This document shows positions 53,372 through 62,044 of a stretch of 64,000 bases of DNA, one piece after another. The notes under the pieces are model-generated. The model saw only the letters and a list, made by a program, of their open reading frames with translations. It was not told the DNA's origin and did no database searches. Source of the stretch: Paracoccus sp. (in: a-proteobacteria) (GTDB taxonomy: Bacteria > Pseudomonadota > Alphaproteobacteria > Rhodobacterales > Rhodobacteraceae); the NCBI RefSeq assembly GCF_030538695.1, contig NZ_JAUNTN010000016.1, positions 31,385 through 95,384 of the forward strand, in the 5' to 3' direction. Positions within the stretch are counted from its first letter, which is position 1; the number at the start of each line of letters is the position of its first letter. Made by a program: the position numbers and the translations under genes.

Positions 53372-54043
53372 TCAGCCCGCCAAAGCCCGCAAAAACGCAA
53401 GCCCATCCGCCGCTGCGGCAGGTTCCCCCCGCCCTTTCAGGTGGACGCGCACGGCCCGCTCCGCCTGTGAGTTTGAGAGGCCGAAAGCCCCTTTCAGCAA
53501 ATCCTCAAACTCCCGCTCCGTCAGCCGATCCCCGGCCCGCAGCTTTTCCATCACCTCATGCACCCGCCGTTCCGATTTCACGGCGGCAATGGTGGCATTT
53601 TCGTTCGCGCCGATGCTGACAACCGACACCTCATGCAGTGCCAGCTTGGTCAGCGTCCAGATGCCGCGATCCTCATCGACCTCGTAACCCTTGATGCGAT
53701 AGCCGATGGACAGCCCGTCAATGTCACCGGCTTTCAGCAACTCATAGGCTTCGCGCCCGCGCTGAACACCCATGTTAAGCTGACCCGTGACCGACAGCCC
53801 CTTGTCATCCTCAACTGCCGACAACCACTTGCCAATCGGCTCGCGCGGATCGTGCTGCCAGAACATTTTTGGCATGGTGCCTTTGGCCGCATGTTCGGCC
53901 AGCGACTCGGAATAGGCCCCCGGCGCGATAATGTCGCCGTATGAATCCGGCTCGCCGCCGAACGTGCTGGCATAGCCTTCAAACTGGCCCTTTTCGCCCA
54001 GCGATTTAATATCCAGCAGCGCCGCGCCGTGTTTGACCTGCAT
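53372..54043 (-). CDS. HK97-family prohead protease (S78)
   Basis: This 223-residue protease matures the capsid. The fold signs are FEGYASTFGGEPDSYGDIIAPGAY, the catalytic His in FWQHDPREPIGKW and the Ser in IDGLSIGYRIKGYE, plus HEVSVVSIGANENATIAAV. The C-terminal part (LTEREFEDLLKGAFGLSNSQAERAV) is the usual helical tail. Confidence 0.93.
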   Translation of the reverse strand: MQVKHGAALLDIKSLGEKGQFEGYASTFGGEPDSYGDIIAPGAYSESLAEHAAKGTMPKMFWQHDPREPIGKWLSAVEDDKGLSVTGQLNMGVQRGREAYELLKAGDIDGLSIGYRIKGYEVDEDRGIWTLTKLALHEVSVVSIGANENATIAAVKSERRVHEVMEKLRAGDRLTEREFEDLLKGAFGLSNSQAERAVRVHLKGRGEPAAAADGLAFLRALAG

Positions 54044-54045
54044 TA

Positions 54046-55275
54046 TCAGCCCCCATTTTCGGTTTCGCCCGCGATCAGAGCTTCCAGATCGCTGATCGGC
54101 ACATTCTGTTTCTGGATGCGCGGCACATCGCCGCCATCGACCGGGGCCAGATTCTCTTTGGCCCGGACCTCGTTAATCGTCATCCACCCATCATTCAGGG
54201 CGGACTTGTAAAACGCCGCCCGCCCGGCGCTATCGCCCCGCAACAGCCCCTCAAGGTTAAACTCGATCCGCACACCGGCCTGACGCTCGGCCAAGGTCAG
54301 CAATTGCTTTTCCATCGCCTGCTCAAACCGCTTCAACCGCCGACGAAGCGTGAACTTCTGGAAGATCAGCACCTGTTGTTCGACGCCGGTCGGCCAGCTT
54401 GTCGCCTTGGAATAATGCTGGATCAGGATCGGCGGCACCCCGAAGAACCGGCAGATTTCCTCGATGGAAAACGACCGCGTTTCCAGCATCTGCGCATCGG
54501 CGGGCGGCACGATCAGACTTTGCCACTCCACCCCACCTTCCGCGATAAACGGACGGCCATTATTCGCGGCCCCCATGAACTCGGCCAGCATATATTCGCG
54601 GGCGATCTGGCGGTTTTCGTCCGACAACCAATCCGCGAATTTCAACACGCCGCTCGGGCGCATACCGTTGCGGAAAAACCCCGATGCCGATTCATCCGCC
54701 GCCATCGCCATGGAAAATGTCCGCCGCGCAAAAGCCAGCGTGGACATTCCGCCCAAAGGATCACCGCCCGGCCCGCGCACATGCAGCATATCGGTGTCGG
54801 GCAGATCATATTGCCGCCCGTCAGCGGTCCAGCGATACCGCAACACCCCGTCCGAGGCCCGGCGAACCTGCATCCGGTTGGGCCAGACCGGCACCAGCCC
54901 GACAATCTGCCCCCCAAGCCGCTCGATACGGGCAAAGGCATTGCCCCACAATTCCAGCGACATGGTGACAAAATCCCAAAAATCCAACGCGGTCTGATCC
55001 GCGTTTGGGCTGTCATGCAGCACCGAATACAGGTTCAAATCGCGCCGAAACCGGCGCTTGCCGCCGCCCTCATCCTGATAAACTTGCAACGGCAGCGAAC
55101 TGATCGTGCCCGAAATCAGGTTGACACAGCCCCACACCGCCGCAACGGCCAGCGAGCTATCCGCCGTGACGGACGGTCCCGCATCCCCGCCCGGCAGGCG
55201 GAAAGCGGTATGATTTTGCAGGTCAACCGGACGCATTTCGTCGCGCCGCCCGAACATTTTACGCAGCAGCTTCAT
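54046..55275 (-). CDS. Phage portal protein, HK97 family
   Basis: This 409-residue protein forms the dodecameric DNA gate of the capsid. Typical stretches are VWGCVNLISGTISSLPLQVYQ, SPNADQTALDFWDFVTMSLELWGNAFARIER, LVPVWPNRMQVRR, and the C-terminal SFSIEEICRFFGVPPILIQHYSKATSWPTGVEQQ. ATGA overlap with terL. Confidence 0.94.
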   Translation of the reverse strand: MKLLRKMFGRRDEMRPVDLQNHTAFRLPGGDAGPSVTADSSLAVAAVWGCVNLISGTISSLPLQVYQDEGGGKRRFRRDLNLYSVLHDSPNADQTALDFWDFVTMSLELWGNAFARIERLGGQIVGLVPVWPNRMQVRRASDGVLRYRWTADGRQYDLPDTDMLHVRGPGGDPLGGMSTLAFARRTFSMAMAADESASGFFRNGMRPSGVLKFADWLSDENRQIAREYMLAEFMGAANNGRPFIAEGGVEWQSLIVPPADAQMLETRSFSIEEICRFFGVPPILIQHYSKATSWPTGVEQQVLIFQKFTLRRRLKRFEQAMEKQLLTLAERQAGVRIEFNLEGLLRGDSAGRAAFYKSALNDGWMTINEVRAKENLAPVDGGDVPRIQKQNVPISDLEALIAGETENGG

Positions 55276-57098
55276 GCCCCGACCAGACTCCTGAAATACG
55301 AATTTTGCCGCTGTTTGCGGCCCTCATCGACCGCCCGGCACAGCGCCACCCCGGTTGCCATCGCCAGCGACACCATGCCGTCGATCCGTCCATAGGCGTT
55401 CGGCTTGTCAAACATCCGATGCCCGGTGCGATTCTCTGCATAGACGACGCTGGCCGCCATACTGTCCAAAAGCGGATTGTGGCTGATGCCGATCCGCTCC
55501 TCATAGATCGCCGCTTCCAGCTTATTGATGCTGTCCGGCATCCACAGATAGATTTCCTGCTGACCCTCGGGGGCCTGCGGGTCTTTGCCCAGTATCCGCT
55601 TCTGAAACCCCTGCGGATGGATTTCCGCCGGGATCACCGCGCCAATATCGGCCAGATGCTCTTGCAGCCGCTCAAGACCATATTGGTCACAGCCGATTGA
55701 CTGGGGCGCAAACTCGGCATTGATGCGGGCAATCGCATCGGCCAGCCACGCATATTTCAGCCGCTCGCCCGGCACCGCCTCGATATGCCCGGCCCGGACC
55801 CAATCATCATAGGGCGTCTGATCCGCCGCCGCCCGATCCGCCAGCGTGTCTTTCGGCGTCCAGAACCATGTATGGGCTGCAAACCGTTCGGCATCCCGCG
55901 TCGCGTCCAGCAGCCAAACCAGCGTCAGCGCCGAAAAGTCCCGCGTCTGGCTAAGGTCCAACCCGCCAAAGCACGGATAACCACCGGCCACCATCGCCGC
56001 CAGATCGACCGGCTTGCGACAGGCCACCCAAGCCTCACGCCGGATTGCCGCCGTCTGCGCCTGCGTCCACTCGCAGAAGTGCAGCCGCGCGATCCCGTTG
56101 CGTTTGCCGGGTATTTTCTTTGCCAACTCGACCTGCGCCGCCAGCCAGTCGCTCGAAATCGTCACATCCAGCAGCGGGTTGGCCTTGGCCCAACAGGACG
56201 GATCGTTTTCCCAATCGTCGCCCTCGTCCAGCGAGCAGACAAAAGCAAAGGTCGTGTCATCCTCCACGATCCCGGCTGCAACCCGGATTGCGTGCTGATG
56301 CTCCTCCCAACAGATCGACTTTCTATCTGATCCGCTGTTCGTCGCCATGCACAACAGCGGCTGGCGGCGAAACTTAAAGCCCCGCTCCAGCATGTCGATG
56401 GTATCCCGGCTGGGATGCTCATGCACCTCATCACACAAGGCCCCGTGCGGACGCGGCCCCGACTGACCGCCTGATTTGGCCTCGTTTGCAATCGGCTTGA
56501 AAAACCGTGTCCCGCCATCTTTGCCGCGATAACTCAACTGCCAGACCGGATTCGCGCCCTGCTGGCCGATCTTGGCCGCCAGTCGCGGCGACTGGTCGAC
56601 CATCGCAACCGCATCCTGAAACAAGATGCGGGCCTGATCCTTTTTGGCGGCGGCAGAATAAATCTCGGCCCGCGCCTCGCCATCGGCAACCATAAGATAC
56701 AGGCCGATCCCGCCCAACATGGGCGATTTCCCATTGCCCTTTCCTTCTTCGTCATAAAATCGCCGGAACCGGCGCAATCCGTCTGCCGCCCGTTTCCAGC
56801 CGAACAGCGACCCGACCCGAAACGCCTGACTGGGATGCAGCACAAAGGGCCGCCCCTCGAACTGCCCACCATTCAGCCGCAGGTTCCGCGCGAACCAGCC
56901 AATGACCTTTTTCGCGGTCTCGACATCCCAAACCAGCCCGCGCCCCGGCCCATCGACCAGATCGCGCAAATGCCGCGCCGCCGCGTCACGCACATACGGG
57001 CCTGCAACGATCCGGCCCGCTGCCACATCTTCCGCCCATGCTGTGACCGGATCGGCCTCATAGCGGGCGGCGTGATCCCCGTCAGCTAAAATCGTCAT
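55272..57098 (-). CDS. Terminase large subunit (P27-type partner)
   Basis: This 608-residue packaging motor has an ATPase domain with a Walker A-like EEGKGNGKSPMLGG (about residues 115-128) and Walker B LCDEVHEH. A nuclease domain follows, whose acidic sites are around FGGLDLSQTRDFSALTLVW and the later Asp of NPLLDSMAASVVYAENRTG. It cuts concatemers and drives DNA into the prohead. It overlaps terS by 17 bp. Confidence 0.94.
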   Translation of the reverse strand: MTILADGDHAARYEADPVTAWAEDVAAGRIVAGPYVRDAAARHLRDLVDGPGRGLVWDVETAKKVIGWFARNLRLNGGQFEGRPFVLHPSQAFRVGSLFGWKRAADGLRRFRRFYDEEGKGNGKSPMLGGIGLYLMVADGEARAEIYSAAAKKDQARILFQDAVAMVDQSPRLAAKIGQQGANPVWQLSYRGKDGGTRFFKPIANEAKSGGQSGPRPHGALCDEVHEHPSRDTIDMLERGFKFRRQPLLCMATNSGSDRKSICWEEHQHAIRVAAGIVEDDTTFAFVCSLDEGDDWENDPSCWAKANPLLDVTISSDWLAAQVELAKKIPGKRNGIARLHFCEWTQAQTAAIRREAWVACRKPVDLAAMVAGGYPCFGGLDLSQTRDFSALTLVWLLDATRDAERFAAHTWFWTPKDTLADRAAADQTPYDDWVRAGHIEAVPGERLKYAWLADAIARINAEFAPQSIGCDQYGLERLQEHLADIGAVIPAEIHPQGFQKRILGKDPQAPEGQQEIYLWMPDSINKLEAAIYEERIGISHNPLLDSMAASVVYAENRTGHRMFDKPNAYGRIDGMVSLAMATGVALCRAVDEGRKQRQNSYFRSLVGA

Positions 57099-57558
57099 CC
57101 TGATCCGCGAACGGGAATGCCATCTGCATCTGACCCGCCAGCGCCCGTTCGGCTGTCGGGGTCATTCCAAAATCATTCGCCATCTGGCGAATCTGACCCC
57201 ATACCACATTCAGTTGCGCAGCTTCCGGGCTGCCCCGGCGCTGCTTACCGTTGCGCCCGCTGGTCTCGTAAACCTCGCCGTGCTGATCCAGCATCAATTC
57301 CAGCTTTTCAAAGCGGACGATGGCTTTGCACAGCAGGATAAACGCCGGATAAACATTGACCTCATTCAGACGGTCCTTGCTCGGATGGCACAGCGCCGGG
57401 GCCAGCTTGTCATAGACCCAGCGCACCTCGGGGGTCAGCCCCTCGGGCCGCAACTGTTCCGCCCGCGCCAAAGCCCGCGCCCTGGCATTATGGCCGGGGT
57501 CAACCCCTTCCTTCATCGGCACCACAACACCGATGCCGGGTTTACGTCCCCTTGCCAC
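57082..57558 (-). CDS. Terminase small subunit (P27 family)
   Basis: This 158-residue protein recognises packaging sites. It follows the P27 pattern: MARGRKPG start, VRWVYDKLAPALC, LLCKAIVRFEKLELMLDQHGEVYETSGRNGKQRRGSPEAAQLN and FGMTPTAERAL. It starts at GTG 57558, 5 bp after GGGGAAG. Confidence 0.9.
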   Translation of the reverse strand: MARGRKPGIGVVVPMKEGVDPGHNARARALARAEQLRPEGLTPEVRWVYDKLAPALCHPSKDRLNEVNVYPAFILLCKAIVRFEKLELMLDQHGEVYETSGRNGKQRRGSPEAAQLNVVWGQIRQMANDFGMTPTAERALAGQMQMAFPFADQDDDFS

Positions 57559-57721
57559 TATTCTTCCCCTTGTTTCCAGTGGGTTTTCTCAACCCAATTC
57601 CAACTTTGCGCACAAAAACCAGCGCCGCCGGTCCCAGCCCGACCCGGCCCGAAGTTGGAGATACCCCCCCCCTCGGGGGCCGATGTTCACCCGGCGCTCC
57701 GACTTTCGCCCCCCTCTGTGG

Positions 57722-58069
57722 TCAGCGGTTCGCCGGATGCGCCGGATCGACCGGCCACCCATCCGCCGCCCGAGCGTTGGAAAACCCCCGGACCTCCTCG
57801 CGCTGCTTTACGATGTCGTGATGATCCGGGCACAGCGTCTGCCAATTCGCCCGGTCCCAAAACAAATCCACATCACCCCGATGCGGGACGATATGATCTA
57901 CGACCAGAAACCGCCGCCGCCGATCAGGCTGCACGGCCCCGGCCAGCGTCAGCCCGCCATCGTTGACCAACCCGCGCTGCCGACACAACCGGCACACCGG
58001 CTCTGCCGCCAGATGCGCCAGCCGGGACCGCCGCCACCGCGCCGTCTTGTAAAACGGATGCCGTGACAC
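57722..58069 (-). CDS. HNH endonuclease
   Basis: This 115-residue nuclease has the HNH core VVDHIVPHRGD ... NWQTLCPDHHDIVKQ with a zinc-type Cys pair (CRLCRQRG and LC). HNH proteins next to terminase genes of cos-type HK97-like phages are needed for DNA cutting at packaging. The start is the GTG at 58069 behind GGGGG; a TTG at 58072 is possible. The 163-bp gap to terS shows no gene. Confidence 0.85.
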   Translation of the reverse strand: MSRHPFYKTARWRRSRLAHLAAEPVCRLCRQRGLVNDGGLTLAGAVQPDRRRRFLVVDHIVPHRGDVDLFWDRANWQTLCPDHHDIVKQREEVRGFSNARAADGWPVDPAHPANR

Positions 58070-58135
58070 CAAACCCCCGAATCGAAAAGCCCGCGCGGCG
58101 GGACCGAGCGGGCATAATTGTGGATGATGCCAAGA

Positions 58136-58165
58136 CTCATACGATGGTGTGACTTAAGCCGTCAA
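58136..58165 (-). promoter_or_regulatory. Possible promoter of the late operon
   Basis: On the minus strand TTGACG (58165-58160) and TATGAG (58141-58136) are separated by 18 bp, in the 104-bp gap before the HNH-terminase genes. This gap is the only gap of that size before the late genes. It lacks the CTTGCA element of the early promoters, fitting a different control. Confidence 0.4.
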
Positions 58166-58173
58166 GCCCTCTT

Positions 58174-58881
58174 TCAAACTTTTCTGCCGTATCCCTGCAT
58201 CCGGTCCAAAGCCCCCGCCAGCGCCACGCACAACCGCTGTGTGTGCAACCCACGCGACGACCAGCCATGCACCTGCAAAACCTGCCGCAGCGACAGCCCG
58301 GCCAGACAAACCGAATCAACCAACACCCGGTCCGAGATCACCCGCGCCCCGGCACCACGGGCAGAGGGCCGGACACGCCGGACCACCATCGCAACCCCGG
58401 TGCCGATCCGCGCCCGCAAGCGCCTAATCTCGTCGCCCTCGGACACAAACGCATCCATAAACTCACCACCGGCAGAGGGACCAACCCCGGCGCGAACTTC
58501 AAGGCTGGCACAGCGCATCCCGCCCGCATCGTGCCGCTCGACCAGATCGCGATACCGCCGACCCATCGCCACCTGCCCCGGCGTGAACGGCACGGGCTTG
58601 CCTGCCCGTTTGGCCCGCCGCTCTAGATCGTCGAACACATCCAGCGCCTGCACCGCCGACAGCCCGCGAAACCCGACCGCATCCGCCCGCCAGCCAGCCG
58701 CCGATCCGTCCGGCACCATCCGCACCGGCTGAAACGCCCGCGCCGGTCCACGCGCCGGGGCTGCCGGAATGTCCGGGCCGCAACCCTCTGGCACCGCAGC
58801 CGCATCCAGCACCCGCGCCAGCCGCGCCGCCTCTGCCGCCAGCCGCGCCGCGCCCGCATCCACGTCCCGCACAACGGTCAT
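58174..58881 (-). CDS. Hypothetical early/late-switch phage protein
   Basis: This 235-residue soluble protein has an N-terminal helix (AARLAAEAARLARVLD), a central domain with LSAVQALDVFDDLERRAKRAGKPVPFTPGQ and a C-terminal VDSVCLAGLSLRQVLQVHGW that looks like a helix-turn-helix. Its place just before the late genes suggests a late regulator, but no family is recognised. ATGA overlap with the next gene. Confidence 0.6.
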   Translation of the reverse strand: MTVVRDVDAGAARLAAEAARLARVLDAAAVPEGCGPDIPAAPARGPARAFQPVRMVPDGSAAGWRADAVGFRGLSAVQALDVFDDLERRAKRAGKPVPFTPGQVAMGRRYRDLVERHDAGGMRCASLEVRAGVGPSAGGEFMDAFVSEGDEIRRLRARIGTGVAMVVRRVRPSARGAGARVISDRVLVDSVCLAGLSLRQVLQVHGWSSRGLHTQRLCVALAGALDRMQGYGRKV

Positions 58882-59468
58882 TGCGCACCCCCGACCACAA
58901 TCGCCCGCGCCTCTGCCAGCGCGGACAGATAGCCCGACAACCAGCGCCGGTCATCCTCCACCGCCACGTTGCGGCTGATGCGGTCCCGGATCAGATCAGC
59001 CCTGCGCCGGTTTTCCTCGGCCTGCCCCCTGATCTGGCGCATATCCCAATCCAGCGGCGGGCGACGATGCGCGACCAGCCAGCGATACAACTCCGCCAGA
59101 TAGCCGCCCGCGTCCGCCCGAGGCCCCTCGACCGAGGCCAGCCAGCTTGACACGATCCGCGATTGCGCAGGCGGCGGCATCTGGATCGCCCGAGACTGCG
59201 TGCGCCAGATCACTTCGCCCGGCCAGACCCCATCCGGGGACAGGTCGATCAGCACCTCGGCCAGCGTCATGAGGTTTTCGGGGGCCATGTAAGCCAGCGC
59301 ATCGACCATCCGGCCCCGCAGCTTGTCAAACGCGCCCGCCGTGATCTTGCCCGGTCGCGTCAGCCCGGCCTCGTCCAGCCGCGCGATCAGATGCACACGG
59401 ACAGCCGCGCGACCGTCAGCCACACCATTCGCCGCGCGCATTTCAGTTTCAGCCTCTAAGTTACTCAT
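58878..59468 (-). CDS. Hypothetical phage early protein
   Basis: This 196-residue protein, mostly helical, has the segments LARLDEAGL-like IARLDEAGLTRPGKITAGAF, AYMAPENLMTLAEVLIDLSPDG and WDMRQIRGQAEENRRRADLI. The start at 59468 follows AAGG; a longer frame from 59618 would cover the strong hairpin at 59512-59572 and is rejected. No family recognised. Confidence 0.62.
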   Translation of the reverse strand: MSNLEAETEMRAANGVADGRAAVRVHLIARLDEAGLTRPGKITAGAFDKLRGRMVDALAYMAPENLMTLAEVLIDLSPDGVWPGEVIWRTQSRAIQMPPPAQSRIVSSWLASVEGPRADAGGYLAELYRWLVAHRRPPLDWDMRQIRGQAEENRRRADLIRDRISRNVAVEDDRRWLSGYLSALAEARAIVVGGAQ

Positions 59469-59511
59469 AACCTTAAACCTTTCTCTGCCCATTTGAGAGC
59501 CGTTGGATGGC

Positions 59512-59572
59512 AGGTCAGAAAGCGGGTTATAGCTTCCGGGGTGGTGTAAACCCCGGACCCGCTCCCTGACCT
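59512..59572. other. Three-tier inverted repeat (structured leader) in a 359-bp gene-free gap
   Basis: Nested arms pair as AGGTCAG/CTGACCT, AGCGGGT/ACCCGCT and CCGGGGT/ACCCCGG, with small internal loops and an 8-nt one-sided bulge. It lies 44 bp before the start of the 58878-59468 gene, in its leader on the minus strand. The gap 59469-59827 otherwise holds no gene that I can support. Confidence 0.75.
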
Positions 59573-59827
59573 CAACGATCTTGCCTGCCCACCCGAGCCG
59601 CCGCCGTCTGTTGGTCATGCGCCGCTGATCCAGCCCGACACATTGCCCCCCGACACTGCCGCACTGGCGCGGCTGGACTTCGGGATGAGGGGGTGGGCCG
59701 CAGCGTGGCGGCCAAAGCTTCCCGTGGGGCGGCGTCCGTTACCCAGTTGCCCCTAGACGCTGGCCCCGGCTAACCCGTGAAAGCCCATTCCAGCGCCGCG
59801 CGGTGCATCAGCCGCGCACAGATGATG

Positions 59828-60307
59828 CTAGGCCGCACCCCCACAAACCGGCACCCGCTTGAGGCGCGGAAACAACTCTGCCGCCAGCGCGGCCATTCGG
59901 GCGCGGGCGGCGGGATCGGGGTTGACGGGGCCGGGGGCAGGCGCGGGCGCGGCAGATTTGGCCGCCCGTCGTCGCGCGGCCTCGGCCTCGCCCCGCATCC
60001 GCATCAGCAGGTCCAGAATCGCGCCCGGCGTCGGGCGGCGACACGGATGCGCCCGATCCCACGCGGCGAAACCCGCGCGGACCTGACCCGGCGTCCAATC
60101 CTCCAGCGCGTCCAGCCACAGCGCCAGCGCCGCCGCCTGCACCGCAGCCGGGACCGGCGCGGCGAAATACAGACTCAACGCCGCCTCGACCTCAAAAGAG
60201 AGCCTCTCGCGGTGCTGGACGCGCTCGGGCGGCGACATGGACGCGGTTGCGCAAGGCGTCGGCGTGGCGATCTGCTGCCCCCGGACGAATCCGACCTCGG
60301 TTGTCAT
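59828..60307 (-). CDS. Hypothetical phage replication-type protein
   Basis: This 159-residue protein has AALSLYFAAPVPAAVQAAALALWLDALEDWTP and GFAAWDRAHPCRRPTPGAILD, a pattern like helicase-loader or replication accessory proteins (W..AL..W....V..AF..W...H..RPTP..I). Helix assignments are guesses. Its first 116 bp overlap the previous gene in another frame. Confidence 0.55.
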   Translation of the reverse strand: MTTEVGFVRGQQIATPTPCATASMSPPERVQHRERLSFEVEAALSLYFAAPVPAAVQAAALALWLDALEDWTPGQVRAGFAAWDRAHPCRRPTPGAILDLLMRMRGEAEAARRRAAKSAAPAPAPGPVNPDPAARARMAALAAELFPRLKRVPVCGGAA

Positions 60308-60593
60308 AATTGCCCTCCATCACCTTGATAAAATTGGCAGATTTAACCAGCCAATCAAATGCGAACCAGCCGCCGCCACCACGGCGACCGGACAGAAAAT
60401 CGGATGCCTCGGCCCGCTCGACCGCCGCGCGCCAGCCATCCAGCCCGCCGCACTCGCGCATCCGCGCCATGACCTGCGCCCGGCGCGGCCCGTTGAGGAC
60501 CACGACACGCGGCCAGCCGCAGCGACCGGCGGCGTCATTCCAGATCGCCACCGCCGCCACCGCGTCATCCAGCAATGCAACCTGCCCGCTCAT
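60192..60593 (-). CDS. Phage replication-type protein (C-terminal KVMEGNY motif)
   Basis: The 133-residue product ends with a motif common at the end of phage replication initiators: GWRAAVERAEASDFLSGRRG, then WFAFDWLVKSANFIKVMEGNYDN. The 40 residues after it are basic and lie in the overlap with the next gene (60192-60307). The usual N-terminal winged-helix domain is absent, so the protein may be shortened. Confidence 0.6.
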   Translation of the reverse strand: MSGQVALLDDAVAAVAIWNDAAGRCGWPRVVVLNGPRRAQVMARMRECGGLDGWRAAVERAEASDFLSGRRGGGGWFAFDWLVKSANFIKVMEGNYDNRGRIRPGAADRHADALRNRVHVAARARPAPREALF

Positions 60594-60847
60594 GCACCAC
60601 CCCCGGCAAGGGCGCTGCGGCCCGGCCAGATACTATCCAGCAGCAGCGCCGCATTGCGCAAGCGGGCCTCACGCGCGGCGGCAAGCTGCGCACAGGCAAA
60701 ATGGTCGTGATACCCGGCGGGCGACCATGATCCATCCGGGAACAGCACCTCGACGGCGTAATAAACGCCCTGATCCGCGCCGCCATTTGCCACGCTGTAG
60801 CGCGACACCTGCACCGACACGCGGTCAACCACAGCCCGGGCGCTCAT
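60590..60847 (-). CDS. Small phage early protein
   Basis: This 85-residue protein is not recognised. It reads MSARAVVDRVSVQVSRYSVA, then a beta segment with VYYAVEVLFPDGSWSPAGYHDHFAC and a helical end. ATGA overlaps on both sides place it firmly in the early operon. Confidence 0.6.
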   Translation of the reverse strand: MSARAVVDRVSVQVSRYSVANGGADQGVYYAVEVLFPDGSWSPAGYHDHFACAQLAAAREARLRNAALLLDSIWPGRSALAGGGA

Positions 60848-61155
60848 GCCGCCACCTGATCCAGCCATGCGGCGACGGTCGCGCCGCGCGGGCGTGGACC
60901 CACGCGCCGCATCCGCCGCCAGCTGCGCAGCGCCTTGACCGGATCGACCCCGGCCAGATCGCAGACCTCGTAAAAGCCGGGCGATCCGAACCACGCCTGC
61001 GCGTGGGCAATCTCATACAACGCCGTGTGCGACGTGTGGTGCTGCACGCTGCTGGTCGCGGTGACGTAAGCGTTGCACAACACCGCCTGCCACAAGGCGC
61101 GGCAGGCCGCAGGATCGACCTGCGAATCATCAAAGGGTGCGGGCTGTGGCATCAT
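60844..61155 (-). CDS. Small phage early protein
   Basis: This 103-residue helical protein is not recognised. It has RALWQAVLCNAYVTATSSVQHHTSHTALYEIAHAQAWFGSPGFYEV, where His and Cys residues are clustered, and ends in a basic helix (RSWRRMRRVGPRPRG). ATGA-coupled to both neighbours. Confidence 0.6.
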   Translation of the reverse strand: MMPQPAPFDDSQVDPAACRALWQAVLCNAYVTATSSVQHHTSHTALYEIAHAQAWFGSPGFYEVCDLAGVDPVKALRSWRRMRRVGPRPRGATVAAWLDQVAA

Positions 61156-61847
61156 TTACCGGCCCTCGCCACCTGATCCAGCGCCGCCAGCAGCCGCGTC
61201 CGGTGTTTGGGATCATTGGCCAGCGACAGCCCGGTAACCTTGACGATCTCGCCCAAGGTCCCGGCCATCCGCACCGGGTCCAGCCCAAGCGTCCGCGCGA
61301 CAGCCGGTGCCGGTGATCCGGCCAGCACCGACCGCAAATAATCCCGCATCAGACCGGCCCGAACGCCGTAATCATCCAGCACCTTGCCGACCGGCGCGAT
61401 CAGGTCGATCACGTCAGCCGCAGGGGTGTCAAACCCGTCCCGTTCGGCGATCATCGCGTCCAGATTGGCCCCGTTGAGGGCCGACAGAAACCGCTTTTCC
61501 GCCGCCGTGCCGGTGCGACCCAGCCGCGCGCCGATCTGGTCAAACGACGCCCCATCACGGCGCATCTGCAACAGCAAAATATCATCATCCAGCGTCCAGC
61601 GCTGGAACCGCGCTGCCTTGGGCCGGGGCGCGGCCCCATCACACCGCGCCCCGGTTTCGGCGGCCCCACGGGTCACAGCCGCCGGTTTTTCCGCAGGTGC
61701 CGGGACATGACCCCCCGGCGCTGCGGAACCCTGCGCCGGGGCAGACAGCCCGGCGATAAACTCGATCAGCGGCAGGGCGTCCGAAAAACTGACGCCAGCG
61801 GGCAAAACCCCACCAACCTGCCGCAAAAATGACAATGACACCTGCAT
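61152..61847 (-). CDS. Myb/SANT-like DNA-binding phage protein
   Basis: This 231-residue protein has a Pro/Ala-rich linker and then RWTLDDDILLLQMRRDGASFDQIGARLGRTGTAAEKRF (about residues 84-121), a SANT/Myb-like DNA-binding pattern (W at start, conserved Ile and Leu). The C-terminal 110 residues form an unrecognised helical domain. Start at 61847 shares a base with the previous stop (TGATG). Possibly an early regulator. Confidence 0.62.
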   Translation of the reverse strand: MQVSLSFLRQVGGVLPAGVSFSDALPLIEFIAGLSAPAQGSAAPGGHVPAPAEKPAAVTRGAAETGARCDGAAPRPKAARFQRWTLDDDILLLQMRRDGASFDQIGARLGRTGTAAEKRFLSALNGANLDAMIAERDGFDTPAADVIDLIAPVGKVLDDYGVRAGLMRDYLRSVLAGSPAPAVARTLGLDPVRMAGTLGEIVKVTGLSLANDPKHRTRLLAALDQVARAGK

Positions 61848-62044
61848 CACCAATACCCCAAATTGACCACAAAACTATCCTCGCCGCTCTCGGCCAGATC
61901 GGCCTTGCGCACCTCTGTTGTCCGCGCCCGCACTTGCAGCGCAGACACGCCCTCCCGATCGGCAATCTGCGCCGAGGACAGCCCGGCACAGCGCCCCGCC
62001 AGCATCCGCAGGATGCGCTCATCTGATTTCCGCGCGGCGGTCAT
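61847..62044 (-). CDS. Small HTH phage protein
   Basis: This 65-residue protein reads KSDERILRMLAGRCAGLSSA, then QIADREGVSALQVRARTTEV: one helix-turn-helix followed by a short acidic tail (DLAESGEDSFVVNLGYW). The start at 62044 overlaps the preceding stop (ATGA). Probably a DNA-binding early protein. Confidence 0.6.
   Translation of the reverse strand: MTAARKSDERILRMLAGRCAGLSSAQIADREGVSALQVRARTTEVRKADLAESGEDSFVVNLGYW

Noticed and set aside
35363-57558. A gene transfer agent cluster instead of a prophage
   Set aside because: Portal, protease, capsid, connectors, gp10-like chaperone and NlpC-like genes resemble GTA order, but the region has HNH plus terS, cro/repressor genes with operators, endolysin and early operon and interrupts a host gene.
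59512-59572. A tRNA or simple terminator
   Set aside because: The nested arms do not give a cloverleaf with anticodon and T arm, and neither strand has a U-tract after the stem.
59469-59618. N-terminal extension of the 58878-59468 gene from an ATG at 59618
   Set aside because: It would translate the three-tier hairpin into a basic, unconserved stretch, whereas the ATG at 59468 has its own RBS.
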